DNA of 64,000 nucleotides from Pseudomonas sp. IB20. Its GTDB lineage: Bacteria; Pseudomonadota; Gammaproteobacteria; Pseudomonadales; Pseudomonadaceae. The stretch spans positions 1,351,810 to 1,415,809 of the forward strand of contig NZ_CP046103.1 of the NCBI RefSeq assembly GCF_009707325.1. The letters run 5' to 3'. Made by a program: the position numbers and the translations under genes. The notes below the pieces were generated by a model, which searched no databases, had not been told where the DNA came from, and was given only the letters and a program-made list of their open reading frames with translations. Below are positions 46,032-54,839 of the stretch, one piece after another (positions within the stretch are counted from its first letter, which is position 1; every line of letters starts with the position of its first letter).

Positions 46032-47378
46032 ATGCAGAACTCGACCCAAGCGGCGAATGCCTGGCGCATTCTGTTCTTGCTGTTCCTCGCCAACTTGTTC
46101 AACTTCTTCGACCGCACCATTCCCGCGATCATCATCGAACCCATCCGCATGGAGTGGCACCTGAGCGACTTCCAGCTCGGCATCATCGGCACCGCCTTCA
46201 CCATCGTTTACGCCATCGCCGGCCTGCCGCTGGGGCGCATGGCCGACACCGGCTCGCGCAGCAAACTGATGGGCTGGGGCCTGTTTGCCTGGAGCGGGCT
46301 GACAGCGATCAACGGCATGGTCGGCAGTTTCTGGACTTTCCTGCTGGTGCGCATGGGCATCGGCATCGGCGAGGCCAGCTATGCGCCGGCCGCTAATTCG
46401 CTGATTGGCGACCTGTTTCCCGCCCACCGCCGCGCCCGCGCCATGGGCATTTTCATGCTAGGGCTGCCGTTGGGGCTGTTGCTGGCGTTCTTTACTATCG
46501 GTTGGATGGTCAAGGCGTTCGACAGCTGGCGTGCGCCGTTCTTCATCGCCGCCGTGCCGGGGATGATCCTGGCGGTATTCATGTTCTATATCAAAGAACC
46601 CAAGCGCGGCGCGGCGGAAACCGTGCAAGTCTCCCAGGAGCGCGTCGACCGCCCGATCCGCCGCGTGCTGGCGGTGCCGACCTTCCTGTGGCTGGTGCTG
46701 GCCGGACTGTGCTTCAACTTCGCCACCTATGCGTGTAACTCGTTCCTGGTGCCGATGTTGCAGCGTTACTTCCTGATGCCGTTGCAGGATGCGGCCGTCG
46801 CCACTGGCGTCATTGTGGGTATCACCGGTCTTGTAGGCCTGACCTTGGGCGGCTGGATTGCCGACAAGATCCATCAGCGCGTCGCCAATGGCCGGCTGTT
46901 GTTCGCGGCGTGCAGCCTGATCATCTCCACCGTCACCACCGCTTGGGCATTGCATGCCGGGCGAGTCGAGATTGGCGTGTTTGTGGCGCTGTTCAGTGTC
47001 GGCTGGCTGTTTGCCTATAACTTCTACACCTGCGTGTATACGGCGATCCAAGACGTGGTTGAACCGCGCCTGCGCGCCACGGCGATGGCGCTGTTCTTTG
47101 CCGGGCTGTACTTGCTCGGCGGTGGCATGGGGCCGATTGTGGTGGGCGGGCTGTCTGATCACTTTGCCCATTCGGCCATGTATGCCGATGGCGCGGCGCA
47201 GATGACTGAGGCGTATAAAGCGGTGGGGTTGCATGACGCCATGTACCTGATCCCGGTGGCGCTGTTCCTGACCATGTTGTTTCTGTTTCAGGCGTCGCGC
47301 AGTTTTGTGCGTGATGCCAAGCGGATGAAGGATGGGTTGGGGGCGGTGGAGGTGCCAGCGGCTGCGGCTACCGCTTGA
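46032..47378 (+). CDS. Spinster-like MFS transporter
   Basis: A 448-residue, 12-helix permease. FFDRTIPAIIIEPI in helix 1, LPLGRMADTGSRSKLM in loop 2-3 and RMGIGIGEASYAPAANSLI in helix 4-5 match the spinster-type branch (sphingolipid or lysophospholipid and aromatic-compound transporters). Bacterial substrates are usually unidentified organic acids or lipids. It is monocistronic. Confidence 0.9.
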   Translation: MQNSTQAANAWRILFLLFLANLFNFFDRTIPAIIIEPIRMEWHLSDFQLGIIGTAFTIVYAIAGLPLGRMADTGSRSKLMGWGLFAWSGLTAINGMVGSFWTFLLVRMGIGIGEASYAPAANSLIGDLFPAHRRARAMGIFMLGLPLGLLLAFFTIGWMVKAFDSWRAPFFIAAVPGMILAVFMFYIKEPKRGAAETVQVSQERVDRPIRRVLAVPTFLWLVLAGLCFNFATYACNSFLVPMLQRYFLMPLQDAAVATGVIVGITGLVGLTLGGWIADKIHQRVANGRLLFAACSLIISTVTTAWALHAGRVEIGVFVALFSVGWLFAYNFYTCVYTAIQDVVEPRLRATAMALFFAGLYLLGGGMGPIVVGGLSDHFAHSAMYADGAAQMTEAYKAVGLHDAMYLIPVALFLTMLFLFQASRSFVRDAKRMKDGLGAVEVPAAAATA

Positions 47379-47424
47379 GACCGAGGTGACTCCATCGCAG
47401 CATAGGTATCTCACTGGTCATTCC

Positions 47425-47452
47425 CCTGTGGGAGCGGGCTTGCCCGCGATGA
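47425..47452. repeat. Single REP element
   Basis: CTGTGGGAGCGGGCTTGCCCGCGATGAG, a lone REP between the MFS gene and rapA. Confidence 0.8.
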
Positions 47453-47470
47453 GGCCCGCAAGCCAAACAA

Positions 47471-47502
47471 AAAAAGGCCCGCATTGCGCGGGCCTTCTTT
47501 TT
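47471..47502. terminator. Bidirectional terminator between the MFS gene and rapA
   Basis: AAAAAGGCCCGC-ATT-GCGCGGGCCTTCTTTT; strong stem with T-rich tails both ways between convergent genes. Confidence 0.88.
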
Positions 47503-47520
47503 AGCAGTGCAGGGCAGTGA

Positions 47521-50367
47521 TTAGCCCGCCACCAACACCCGAATCGCTTCCAGTCGCAGCGCCGCCTTGTCGAGCATGGCCAACCCTTGCTCGCGCTGTT
47601 GGCGCAGGGCAACCAGCTCGCTGTCGCGCACGGTCGGGTTGACCGCTTGCAACGCGGTCAGGCGTGCCAGCTCTTCGTCGGTGTCCGCCGCCAGACGGCG
47701 CTTGGCCTCGGCCACACGCTCGGCATGGCGCGGGGTGATCTTCTCTTCGCCGGCATTGATGCGCGGCGTGAGTTGGTCGCGCTGGGCCTGGACGAACTTG
47801 TTGGCGCTGGCGCGTGGCACGCTTTCCAGTTGGTCGTTCAGGGTTTCAAACGACACACGCCCGGACAGGTCATTGCCATTGGCATCCAACAGGCAGCGCA
47901 ACGCGGCCGGTGGCAGGTAGCGGCCCAGTTGCAACGAGCGCGGTGCAACCACTTCACTGACGTAAAGCAGTTCGAGCAACACGGTGCCTGGCTTGAGCGC
48001 CTTGTTCTTGATCAGCGCCACGGCGGTGTTGCCCATCGAGCCGGACAGCACCAGGTCCATGCCGCCCTGCACCATCGGGTGTTCCCAGGTGATGAACTGC
48101 ATGTCTTCGCGCGACAGCGCCTGGTTACGGTCGTAGGTGATGGTCACACCTTCGTCGTCGCCCAGCGGGAAGCTGGCGTCGAGCATTTTTTCGCTGGGCT
48201 TGAGGATCAGCGCGTTTTCCGAATGGTCTTCGCTGTCGATGCCAAAGGCGTCGAACAGGGTTTCCATGTAGATCGGCAGGGCGAACTGGTCGTCTTGCTC
48301 CAGGATGTCTTCCACCAGCGCATCGCCTTCACCGGCGCCGCCGGAATTGAGCTCCAGCAAGCGGTCGCGGCCGGTGTGCAGCTCCTGCTCCAGACGCTCG
48401 CGCTCGGCACGGGCTTCGTCGATCAGGGCTTGCCACTCGCTGTCGTCAGCGTTTTCCAACAGCGGCAGCAGGCGTGGGCCGAACTGATGCTGCAAGGCGT
48501 TGCCGGTCGGGCAGGTGTTGAGGAACGCGTTCAGCGCTTCGTGGTACCACTGGAACAGGCGCTCTTGCGGGCTGGTTTGCAGGTACGGCACGTGCAGTTC
48601 GATCACATGTTTCTGGCCGATCCGGTCCAGACGCCCGATCCGCTGTTCCAGCAGGTCAGGGTGGGACGGCAGGTCGAACAGCACCAAATGGTGGGAGAAC
48701 TGGAAGTTGCGGCCTTCACTGCCGATTTCCGAGCAGATCAGCACCTGGGCGCCAAACTCTTCATCGGCGAAGTAAGCGGCGGCGCGGTCACGCTCGAGGA
48801 TGTTCATGCCCTCGTGGAACACCGTGGCCGGGATGCCGGAACGCACGCGCAGGGCGTCTTCCAGGTCCATCGCAGTTTCGGCATGGGCGCAGATCACCAG
48901 CACTTTGGTGCGCTTGAGCATTTTCAGCTGGTCGATCAGCCATTCGACGCGTGGGTCGAAGCGCCACCAGCGGTTTTCTTCCTCAACGTCCGGCTGCGAC
49001 TGGAAGCTGACTTCCGGGTACAGCTCGGCGTGTTCGCCCAGCGGCAACTCGAGGTATTCGTCCGGGTTCGGCAGCGGGTAAGCGTGCAGCTTACGCTCCG
49101 GGAAACCTTGCACGGCGGCGCGGGTGTTACGGAACAGCACGCGGCCGGTGCCGTGGCGGTCGAGCAGTTCACGCACCAGGCGCGCGCTGGCTTCGGTGTC
49201 GCCATCGTTGACGGCGGTGAGCAGCGCTTCACCTTCATCACCGAGGAAACCCTGGATGGTCTTGTGTGCGGTCGGCGACAGGCGGCCTTTATCCAACAGC
49301 TCCTGCACGGCTTCGGCTACAGGGCGATAGTTCTCGCTCTCGGCGCGGAAGGCGTGCAGGTCGTGGAAGCGGTTCGGGTCCAGCAGGCGCAGACGTGCGA
49401 AGTGGCTGTCCTGGCCCAGTTGTTCCGGGGTGGCGGTGAGCAACAGCACGCCGGGAATCACCTCGGCCAACTGCTCGACCAGCGAATACTCAGGGCTGGC
49501 TTTCTCTTCATGCCAGACCAAGTGGTGCGCTTCGTCGACCACCAACAGGTCCCAGCCGGCGGCGAACAGCGCGTCCTGGGCTTTCTCGTCGTCGACCAGC
49601 CACTCCAGGGCCACCAGCGCGAGCTGGGTGTCTTCGAACGGGTTGGTGGCATCGCTTTCGATGAAGCGTTCTTCGTCGAACAGCGCAACTTGCAGGTTGA
49701 AGCGGCGGCGCATTTCCACCAGCCACTGGTGCTGCAGGTTTTCCGGGACCAGGATCAGTACGCGGCTGGCGCGGCCCGACAGCAGCTGGCGATGGATCAC
49801 CAAGCCGGCTTCGATGGTCTTGCCCAGGCCCACTTCGTCCGCCAGCAATACCCGTGGCGCGATACGGTCAGCGACTTCACGGGCGATGTGCAGTTGGTGA
49901 GCAATCGGTTGCGCACGTACGCCACCCAAGCCCCACAGCGAGGACTGCAACTGACGGCTGGTGTGTTCCAACGTGTGGTAGCGCAGCGAGAACCAGGCCA
50001 GCGGGTCGATCTGCCCGGCGAACAGACGGTCGCTGGCCAGACGGAACTGGATGAAGTTGGACAGTTGGGTTTCCGGCAGGGTGACCTGCTCGTTCTGCCC
50101 ATTGAGGCCGTGGTAGACCAGCAGGCCATCGACGTCGTCGACTTCCTGTACGGTCATTTTCCAGCCTTCGAAATGGGTGATGCTGTCACCCGGCGAAAAC
50201 CTCACGCGAGTGAGGGGCGCATTCCGTAGCGCATACTGACGAGTGTCGCCAGTGGCCGGATAGAGCACGGTCAACAAGCGCCCGTCCTGTGCCAGAACGG
50301 TGCCTAACCCCAGCTCTGCTTCGCTGTCACTAATCCAGCGTTGCCCCGGTTGATACTGCTGCGCCAT
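47521..50367 (-). CDS. rapA: RNA polymerase-associated SWI2/SNF2 ATPase RapA
   Basis: A 948-residue ATPase that recycles RNA polymerase. Two N-terminal Tudor-like domains (residues 1-105) bind polymerase, Walker A is DEVGLGKT (177-184), the DEAH box is D278-H281, and the second lobe has motifs V/VI ([26 protein letters not shown]). Length and order match E. coli RapA. It has a long antisense open frame, a shadow caused by high GC. Confidence 0.97.
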   Translation of the reverse strand: MAQQYQPGQRWISDSEAELGLGTVLAQDGRLLTVLYPATGDTRQYALRNAPLTRVRFSPGDSITHFEGWKMTVQEVDDVDGLLVYHGLNGQNEQVTLPETQLSNFIQFRLASDRLFAGQIDPLAWFSLRYHTLEHTSRQLQSSLWGLGGVRAQPIAHQLHIAREVADRIAPRVLLADEVGLGKTIEAGLVIHRQLLSGRASRVLILVPENLQHQWLVEMRRRFNLQVALFDEERFIESDATNPFEDTQLALVALEWLVDDEKAQDALFAAGWDLLVVDEAHHLVWHEEKASPEYSLVEQLAEVIPGVLLLTATPEQLGQDSHFARLRLLDPNRFHDLHAFRAESENYRPVAEAVQELLDKGRLSPTAHKTIQGFLGDEGEALLTAVNDGDTEASARLVRELLDRHGTGRVLFRNTRAAVQGFPERKLHAYPLPNPDEYLELPLGEHAELYPEVSFQSQPDVEEENRWWRFDPRVEWLIDQLKMLKRTKVLVICAHAETAMDLEDALRVRSGIPATVFHEGMNILERDRAAAYFADEEFGAQVLICSEIGSEGRNFQFSHHLVLFDLPSHPDLLEQRIGRLDRIGQKHVIELHVPYLQTSPQERLFQWYHEALNAFLNTCPTGNALQHQFGPRLLPLLENADDSEWQALIDEARAERERLEQELHTGRDRLLELNSGGAGEGDALVEDILEQDDQFALPIYMETLFDAFGIDSEDHSENALILKPSEKMLDASFPLGDDEGVTITYDRNQALSREDMQFITWEHPMVQGGMDLVLSGSMGNTAVALIKNKALKPGTVLLELLYVSEVVAPRSLQLGRYLPPAALRCLLDANGNDLSGRVSFETLNDQLESVPRASANKFVQAQRDQLTPRINAGEEKITPRHAERVAEAKRRLAADTDEELARLTALQAVNPTVRDSELVALRQQREQGLAMLDKAALRLEAIRVLVAG

Positions 50368-50584
50368 GCTGCCTGACTCCCGCCGTGAAAAAGCCGACTA
50401 TTCTAACGGAACACGGCTTCCAGACCAAAAGGATTAGGTGCAGCTTCGAGCTTTAAGCTACAAGCGGCAAGAAAAAGGGTGTTAGGTTGGCCCTATAGAT
50501 GACGATTGGTTCACAAGTTGGCGGCTTGGTGCTCAAGTCGCCACCCTCGCAGCCGACAGTCTGCTGAACAGGAGACTAAACCCC

Positions 50585-50926
50585 ATGCTGCCACCCATGC
50601 TGCCCTTGAGTGTTATGCCGGTCACATCGCAACTTGATCCGGTGCGCCAGAAGCCGGATATCCCGCCCGTGGTGCCAGTACAGCCAGGCTCGAATGAAAG
50701 CACGATCGACCTTAAGAAGGGCGACGCCGAGCAGTCGACGTTCTTGTTGCGCGAAGAACAACGCCGCCAGCAGGAACAGCAGAAACGCCGGCGTGAAGCC
50801 GACGAAGACCCTGAGGAACACTTGGCGATCCCCGGCGATGTGCTCAACGCCGACAACACCGTGCCGGTGGTGCCATTGATCGAAGATGCGCCGCGCCAGG
50901 GTTTGTGGGTGGACGTCGAGGTTTAA
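50585..50926 (+). CDS. Conserved Pseudomonas hypothetical protein, charged coiled-coil centre
   Basis: A 113-residue soluble protein. The N-terminus is Pro/Val-rich, the middle (LREEQRRQQEQQKRRREADE) is a highly charged helix likely to form a short coiled coil, and the C-terminus ends WVDVEV. AGGAG lies before the ATG. Similar proteins have been mislabelled as aspartate-semialdehyde dehydrogenase, for which nothing here argues. It converges on the aminotransferase gene with 4 bp overlap. Confidence 0.7.
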   Translation: MLPPMLPLSVMPVTSQLDPVRQKPDIPPVVPVQPGSNESTIDLKKGDAEQSTFLLREEQRRQQEQQKRRREADEDPEEHLAIPGDVLNADNTVPVVPLIEDAPRQGLWVDVEV

Positions 50927-52104
50927 TCGCGCAATTCGCGCAGCGCCGCGATCAGCACTTCAATGTCGCGCTCGGTGTTGAGCGGGCTCACCGAAATCCG
51001 TGCAATGCTGCTCAGGCCACGCGCCTGCATGTCCAACGGCGTATACGCCACGCCATTCGCGCCGATATTGATGCGCTGCAATCCCAGGCGCCGCTTGAGT
51101 TCAAAGGCGTCCCAACCCTCAAGGTTGAAGGCGATCAGCCCTGAGTGACTCGCGCCTAAATCATGCAGGGAAATTCCCGGAATCTGACGCAACGCTTCAC
51201 GGATTCCCTCGCTGAGCTGCAAGACCCTTTCCCACGTCCGCGCCACGCCCAGTCGATTAACCTCCTGCAACGCATTGCCCAAGCCTGCCAACAAGGCAAA
51301 CGACACTTCGCTGGTTTCAAAGCGCCGTGCGTCGTCGCGCAGGTTGTAGCCTTCGGCGCTCCATGGCGCCGAAAATACGTCGCGCTGGGCGGGATTCAGC
51401 CGCTGGAGAAACTCCGGCCGCACATACAACAACGCGGTGCCGCGTGGCCCGCGCAGGTGTTTGCGCCCGGCCGACTTGAGCACATCACAGTGCAGCGCTT
51501 GCACATCCACCGGCAATTGGCCGACGGCTTGGCCGGCGTCGATGAAATAGGGGATGGCGTGACGCCGGGCCACTTCGCCGATCGCCTGGGCGGGGTTGAT
51601 CAGCCCACCGTTGGCCGGCAGCCAAGTCAGGTCGATCAGCTTGACGTTGGCATCGATCATCGACGCCAACGCCACCGGGCAGGCTGCGCCGGTTGCATCG
51701 CAGGGAATGACTTCTATCCGCGCCCCCGCTTGCACCGCCAGTTGCATGCTCGCTAGGTTGCCGCCCCATTCATGACGACCAACCAGAATGCGCTCGCCCG
51801 GTTGCCATGGGCCCAGTGCCTGAAATGCCATGCTCCAGGCGGTTGAGCCGCTGCTGGCAAAGGCTATCGACGCGGTTGGCGCATTGAGCAATTGCGCGGC
51901 TGCGCGCCGGGCTTTTTCGACGAGGATGGCGCCATGCTCGCTGGCTTCCATCGGGCCGTCGCGGGCTTCGCGTTGCAGCTGGTCGATGATCGCATTGAGC
52001 GTTGCCTGGCTGGGCAGCGAGGCGCCGGCGTGGTTGAAATGCACGATGCCCGACTGGCAGCCGGGCGTGTCGTCACGTAGGTGCTGGACGTCGAGCGGGC
52101 TCAC
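50923..52104 (-). CDS. Class V aminotransferase-fold PLP enzyme
   Basis: A 393-residue fold-type I PLP enzyme. ASSGSTAWSMAFQA (near residue 83) binds the phosphate, FIDAGQAVGQLPVD (near 196) carries the PLP-pairing Asp, and the Schiff-base lysine is in SAGRKHLRGPRG (near 225). It resembles the CsdA/EgtE/isopenicillin epimerase branch; cleavage or transamination cannot be decided. It follows a RidA gene with a 4-nt overlap, suggesting that RidA removes a reactive imine or enamine formed by this enzyme. Confidence 0.88.
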   Translation of the reverse strand: MSPLDVQHLRDDTPGCQSGIVHFNHAGASLPSQATLNAIIDQLQREARDGPMEASEHGAILVEKARRAAAQLLNAPTASIAFASSGSTAWSMAFQALGPWQPGERILVGRHEWGGNLASMQLAVQAGARIEVIPCDATGAACPVALASMIDANVKLIDLTWLPANGGLINPAQAIGEVARRHAIPYFIDAGQAVGQLPVDVQALHCDVLKSAGRKHLRGPRGTALLYVRPEFLQRLNPAQRDVFSAPWSAEGYNLRDDARRFETSEVSFALLAGLGNALQEVNRLGVARTWERVLQLSEGIREALRQIPGISLHDLGASHSGLIAFNLEGWDAFELKRRLGLQRINIGANGVAYTPLDMQARGLSSIARISVSPLNTERDIEVLIAALRELRD

Positions 52105-52571
52105 GGCTGCAACTCGAAAATCGCATCAACCTCCACGGCCACACCGGCCGGCAGGCTGGAAACACCCACGGCGGTGCGCACATGCCGGCCTTTGTCGCCG
52201 AGGGCGTTGACCACCAGGTTTGATGCGCCATTGGCGACCACGCTCTGGTGCTGGAAGTCGCCGCTGCTGGCAATGAACACACCCAGGCGCAGAATGCGCA
52301 CCACACGCGACAGGTCATCACCCACTGCATCGCTTAACTGCCCGAGCAGGCCCAGCGCCGCGAGTTCCGCCGCCTGGACGCCTTCTTCATCGCTGAGGGT
52401 GTCGCCTAACCGCCCGACGTAGGCGGGTTTGCCTTCGACCATGGGAATTTGCCCGGAGATGAACAGTTGGTTCTGGCTGATCACATGATTGATGTAATTG
52501 GCCGCCGGCTGGCTGGGCGTAGGCAGCGTCAGGCCAAGGGCTTGCAGGCGTTGGCGGATGGAGTCGCTCAT
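52101..52571 (-). CDS. RidA family enamine/imine deaminase
   Basis: A 156-residue protein of the RidA/YjgF fold. ISGQIPMVEGKPAYVGRLGD and the C-terminal GVSSLPAGVAVEVDAIFEL are family elements; the catalytic Arg of canonical RidA is replaced in this position by VRTAVGVSSLP, as in longer Rid subfamilies. It belongs to the Rid group with N-terminal extension (RQRLQALGLTLPTP). Coupled with the aminotransferase. Confidence 0.92.
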   Translation of the reverse strand: MSDSIRQRLQALGLTLPTPSQPAANYINHVISQNQLFISGQIPMVEGKPAYVGRLGDTLSDEEGVQAAELAALGLLGQLSDAVGDDLSRVVRILRLGVFIASSGDFQHQSVVANGASNLVVNALGDKGRHVRTAVGVSSLPAGVAVEVDAIFELQP

Positions 52572-52662
52572 GTTGAATCCTCGAGGGTTGAGAGGTTTTC
52601 AGCATGTTGGTTGCGACGATGGGCGACAAACGGATAGATCTCATCTGACGTATCTAAAAAAC

Positions 52663-53535
52663 TTATGCGTCGCTGCAGGCTTCCTTCAACCACTGGCTGA
52701 AGCATTCGGCCGCATCGCTGGCGGGGCCTTGGGGGGCGATCAGCCAGTAGGCGATTTCGCTGTGATAGGGCGGCCAGTCGAAGGCTTCCACCAGGCTGCC
52801 GTCCTGCAGCTTGCGTTCGATCAAACAGTGGCGGCCCATGGCGATGCCCTGGCCGGCCACGGCGGCTTCGACCACGATGTTGTAGTCGTGCAGCATCACG
52901 CGGGGGTGGCGCTCGAGGTCGACTTGATAATGCGCGGACCAATCGGTCCACTCGAACGGGCGGTGCGAGGTGGCCATCAATAATGCGCCGTTGTGCACTT
53001 GGCTGGCCTTGAACGCCGGGCTGCACACCGGCGAGATCACCTCAGGCATCAGCCGCGTGGCCTGTACATCGGGCCAATCACCCTTGCCGTAACGGATGGC
53101 CAGGTCGACCTCGGCGGCGGCCACGTTGGCAAACTGAATCGCCGGCAGCAACTCCACCTGGATGTGCGGGTAACGGTTGAGAAACCCGGCCAGGCGCGGC
53201 GCCAGCCACAGGGTAGCAAAGGATGCCAGCAGGCCGACGCGAAGCACGGTGGTACTGGGTGCTACTTTCTGGGCGCGGGTGGCGGCGGCGATGGCGTCGA
53301 GGGCGGGGCGGATTTCGGCGTAGTAACGTTGGCCATCGGCGGTCAGATCAATCGCTCGGGTGCGTCGGATAAACAGCGGTTTGCCCAGATGCTGTTCGAG
53401 TTTTTGCACCTGGTGGCTGAGGGCGCTCTGGGTGACCGACAACTCGTTCGCCGCCTTGATAAAACTCAAGTGCCGCGCCACGGCTTCGAAAGCGCGCAGG
53501 GCCAGCAGCGGCGGAAGGTCATTGTGCAGTGCCAA
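52663..53535 (-). CDS. LysR family regulator, GcvA-like
   Basis: A 290-residue LTTR. The winged HTH lies at residues 24-43 (FIKAANELSVTQSALSHQVQ) and LLATS-type effector domain follows. The opening LPPLLALRAFEAVARHLSF is the GcvA/AmpR-like type. It is upstream of, and on the same strand as, the RidA/aminotransferase pair (gap 91 bp), so it may control them. Also divergent from the lipocalin-like gene. Confidence 0.9.
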   Translation of the reverse strand: MALHNDLPPLLALRAFEAVARHLSFIKAANELSVTQSALSHQVQKLEQHLGKPLFIRRTRAIDLTADGQRYYAEIRPALDAIAAATRAQKVAPSTTVLRVGLLASFATLWLAPRLAGFLNRYPHIQVELLPAIQFANVAAAEVDLAIRYGKGDWPDVQATRLMPEVISPVCSPAFKASQVHNGALLMATSHRPFEWTDWSAHYQVDLERHPRVMLHDYNIVVEAAVAGQGIAMGRHCLIERKLQDGSLVEAFDWPPYHSEIAYWLIAPQGPASDAAECFSQWLKEACSDA

Positions 53536-53692
53536 CTGAATGCGCCTACAGAAAAGGGGGAAGTTTCGATTTTGGGCGATGTCCTACCTTTTGTCGCCCT
53601 CTGATTCTGCTGTCGAAGCTAGTCGATATTTCTTACATCCCCTCGGGCAGTAGTGCGCAAAGCTTTGTGTCTTTTTTTGACACGGTAGAGCG

Positions 53693-54178
53693 ATGAAAAA
53701 CCCTATGAAGGCAAATGTGATCGGGTTGGCCATGGCTGTCGGCCTTTGCGGGGCCGCAGCAGCGAGTGAATCACCGCTGGTCGGCGCCTGGAAGCTGATC
53801 GGTTATCAGGTCGAATCTCAGGAGACCCGTAAGAAAATCCCCGCGATGGGCAGCAGTCCTGCCGGCCGGGTTATTTTTACGGCGGATCATCGGGTGGCGT
53901 TCGTGTTGACCGGCGAGGGAAGGCAGGCGGGCTCTACGGACGCGGAAAAATCAGCGCTGTTGAGTACCTTGGTTGCCTACACCGGTATTGAGCGGGTCGA
54001 GGGGAACCAATGGTGCACGCAAGTCGATGCTGCCTGGAACCCGGAGTGGGTCGGCACGGTGCAGTGTCGCGACTTTCACATCGAGGGCGACACGCTTGAA
54101 GTGCTGACGCCTTGGCGGCAAATGCCGAACTGGCCGGGGATCACGCGTTCCATCATCACGTTTGAGCGCGATAAGTAA
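53693..54178 (+). CDS. Exported lipocalin-like domain protein
   Basis: A 161-residue protein. A signal peptide ending AAAASE, then LVGAWKLIGYQVE, the GxW start of a lipocalin-like (Lipocalin_5) barrel; the C-terminus ITRSIITFERD closes it. Two cysteines (WCTQVD, QCRDFH) may form a disulfide. Ligand unknown. The leader has a second ATG at codon 5. Confidence 0.87.
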   Translation: MKNPMKANVIGLAMAVGLCGAAAASESPLVGAWKLIGYQVESQETRKKIPAMGSSPAGRVIFTADHRVAFVLTGEGRQAGSTDAEKSALLSTLVAYTGIERVEGNQWCTQVDAAWNPEWVGTVQCRDFHIEGDTLEVLTPWRQMPNWPGITRSIITFERDK

Positions 54179-54279
54179 GCCAATGGGTGGGGCGCGTTGG
54201 GGATTTTTATCCCGGTATTTGCCGTCGGGCGGGGGAGGCCGCATTATTGAGGTATTCCCGCCACTACGTAAGCCAAGCC

Positions 54280-54441
54280 ATGAGTGATGACGACAAGCTG
54301 GTCGACCTGAATGCCGAACGTGCCAAACGTGTGCATGACCTGAATGACAAACGCCTGAATGAAGTTCGCCAGGCGTTTGAACAGGCGATGCCACTGGGCA
54401 AGGTTAAGAAAAAGTCGAAAAACAAGCCGAAAAAGCGATGA
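54280..54441 (+). CDS. Small basic-tailed conserved protein
   Basis: A 53-residue protein from the ATG at 54280 (MSDDDKLVDLNAERAKR). An amphipathic helix (residues 8-38) and a Lys-rich tail (KKKSKNKPKKR). Resembles small conserved hypotheticals of Pseudomonas. A longer upstream frame exists but the acidic start fits better. Nucleic acid binding is only a guess. Confidence 0.72.
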   Translation: MSDDDKLVDLNAERAKRVHDLNDKRLNEVRQAFEQAMPLGKVKKKSKNKPKKR

Positions 54442-54505
54442 ACTGACCTGAATCTGTTGATGCAGGTCAGTTATTGCCCTTCTTTACGCCCCGTTGCGGG
54501 CGACA

Positions 54506-54519
54506 TTGATCCCCGTCAA
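54506..54519 (+). promoter_or_regulatory. Anr (FNR-type) box of the ccoM promoter
   Basis: TTGATCCCCGTCAA differs by one base from the FNR/Anr consensus TTGATNNNNATCAA. A TTAACTT -10-like hexamer follows at 54541, which places the box near -41, the position expected for Anr-activated promoters. It suggests induction under low oxygen. Confidence 0.85.
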
Positions 54520-54584
54520 TTTTCCACTCGGCCTTCTCCGTTAACTTAGCCCTATCGCAACAGGGCACGAGCAGGAGGCCGGTC

Positions 54585-54701
54585 ATGTTTTTCGATAATG
54601 TGGTGTTTGCCGGAGTGTTGACTGTCAGCCTCATGGTGCTGTTTTTTGTAGGATTTGGGATTTTTATCTGGAAGGACGCTAATAAGCGTAAAGAACCGTA
54701 A
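54585..54701 (+). CDS. ccoM: cbb3-type cytochrome oxidase small subunit CcoM
   Basis: A 38-residue, single-helix membrane protein (MFFDNVVFAGVLTVSLMV, helix to about residue 29, then a basic WKDANKRKEP tail). AGGAGG lies 8 nt before the ATG. It matches the small CcoM subunit found with cbb3 oxidase in P. stutzeri, which aids assembly and stability. It is unlinked to ccoNOQP, and an Anr box in its promoter is consistent with microaerobic expression together with that oxidase. Too short for most gene callers. Confidence 0.87.
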   Translation: MFFDNVVFAGVLTVSLMVLFFVGFGIFIWKDANKRKEP

Positions 54702-54736
54702 GTTCTTCTGGGTTACATGAGCACGCAAGGCATTTT

Positions 54737-54762
54737 GGGCGACTTCGGTCGCCCTTTTTTTT
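54737..54762 (+). terminator. Terminator after ccoM
   Basis: GGGCGAC-TTCG-GTCGCCC followed by eight T: classical intrinsic terminator with a stable UUCG-type loop. Confidence 0.93.
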
Positions 54763-54839
54763 GGGCTGCGTTTTTTGTTGTAGCGAGTACATCCCTGGAC
54801 CCCCAAAGAGATCGCGCCTTCTTTCTCAGCCTCAGCCTA

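Noticed and set aside
47587..50229. An 880-codon open frame on the plus strand antisense to rapA
   Set aside because: Low-complexity Gln/Val/Arg-rich product, no RBS or motifs; a high-GC shadow of the RapA frame.
50585..50926. Aspartate-semialdehyde dehydrogenase
   Set aside because: The 113-residue charged protein has none of the dehydrogenase motifs; the name circulates as a mis-annotation.
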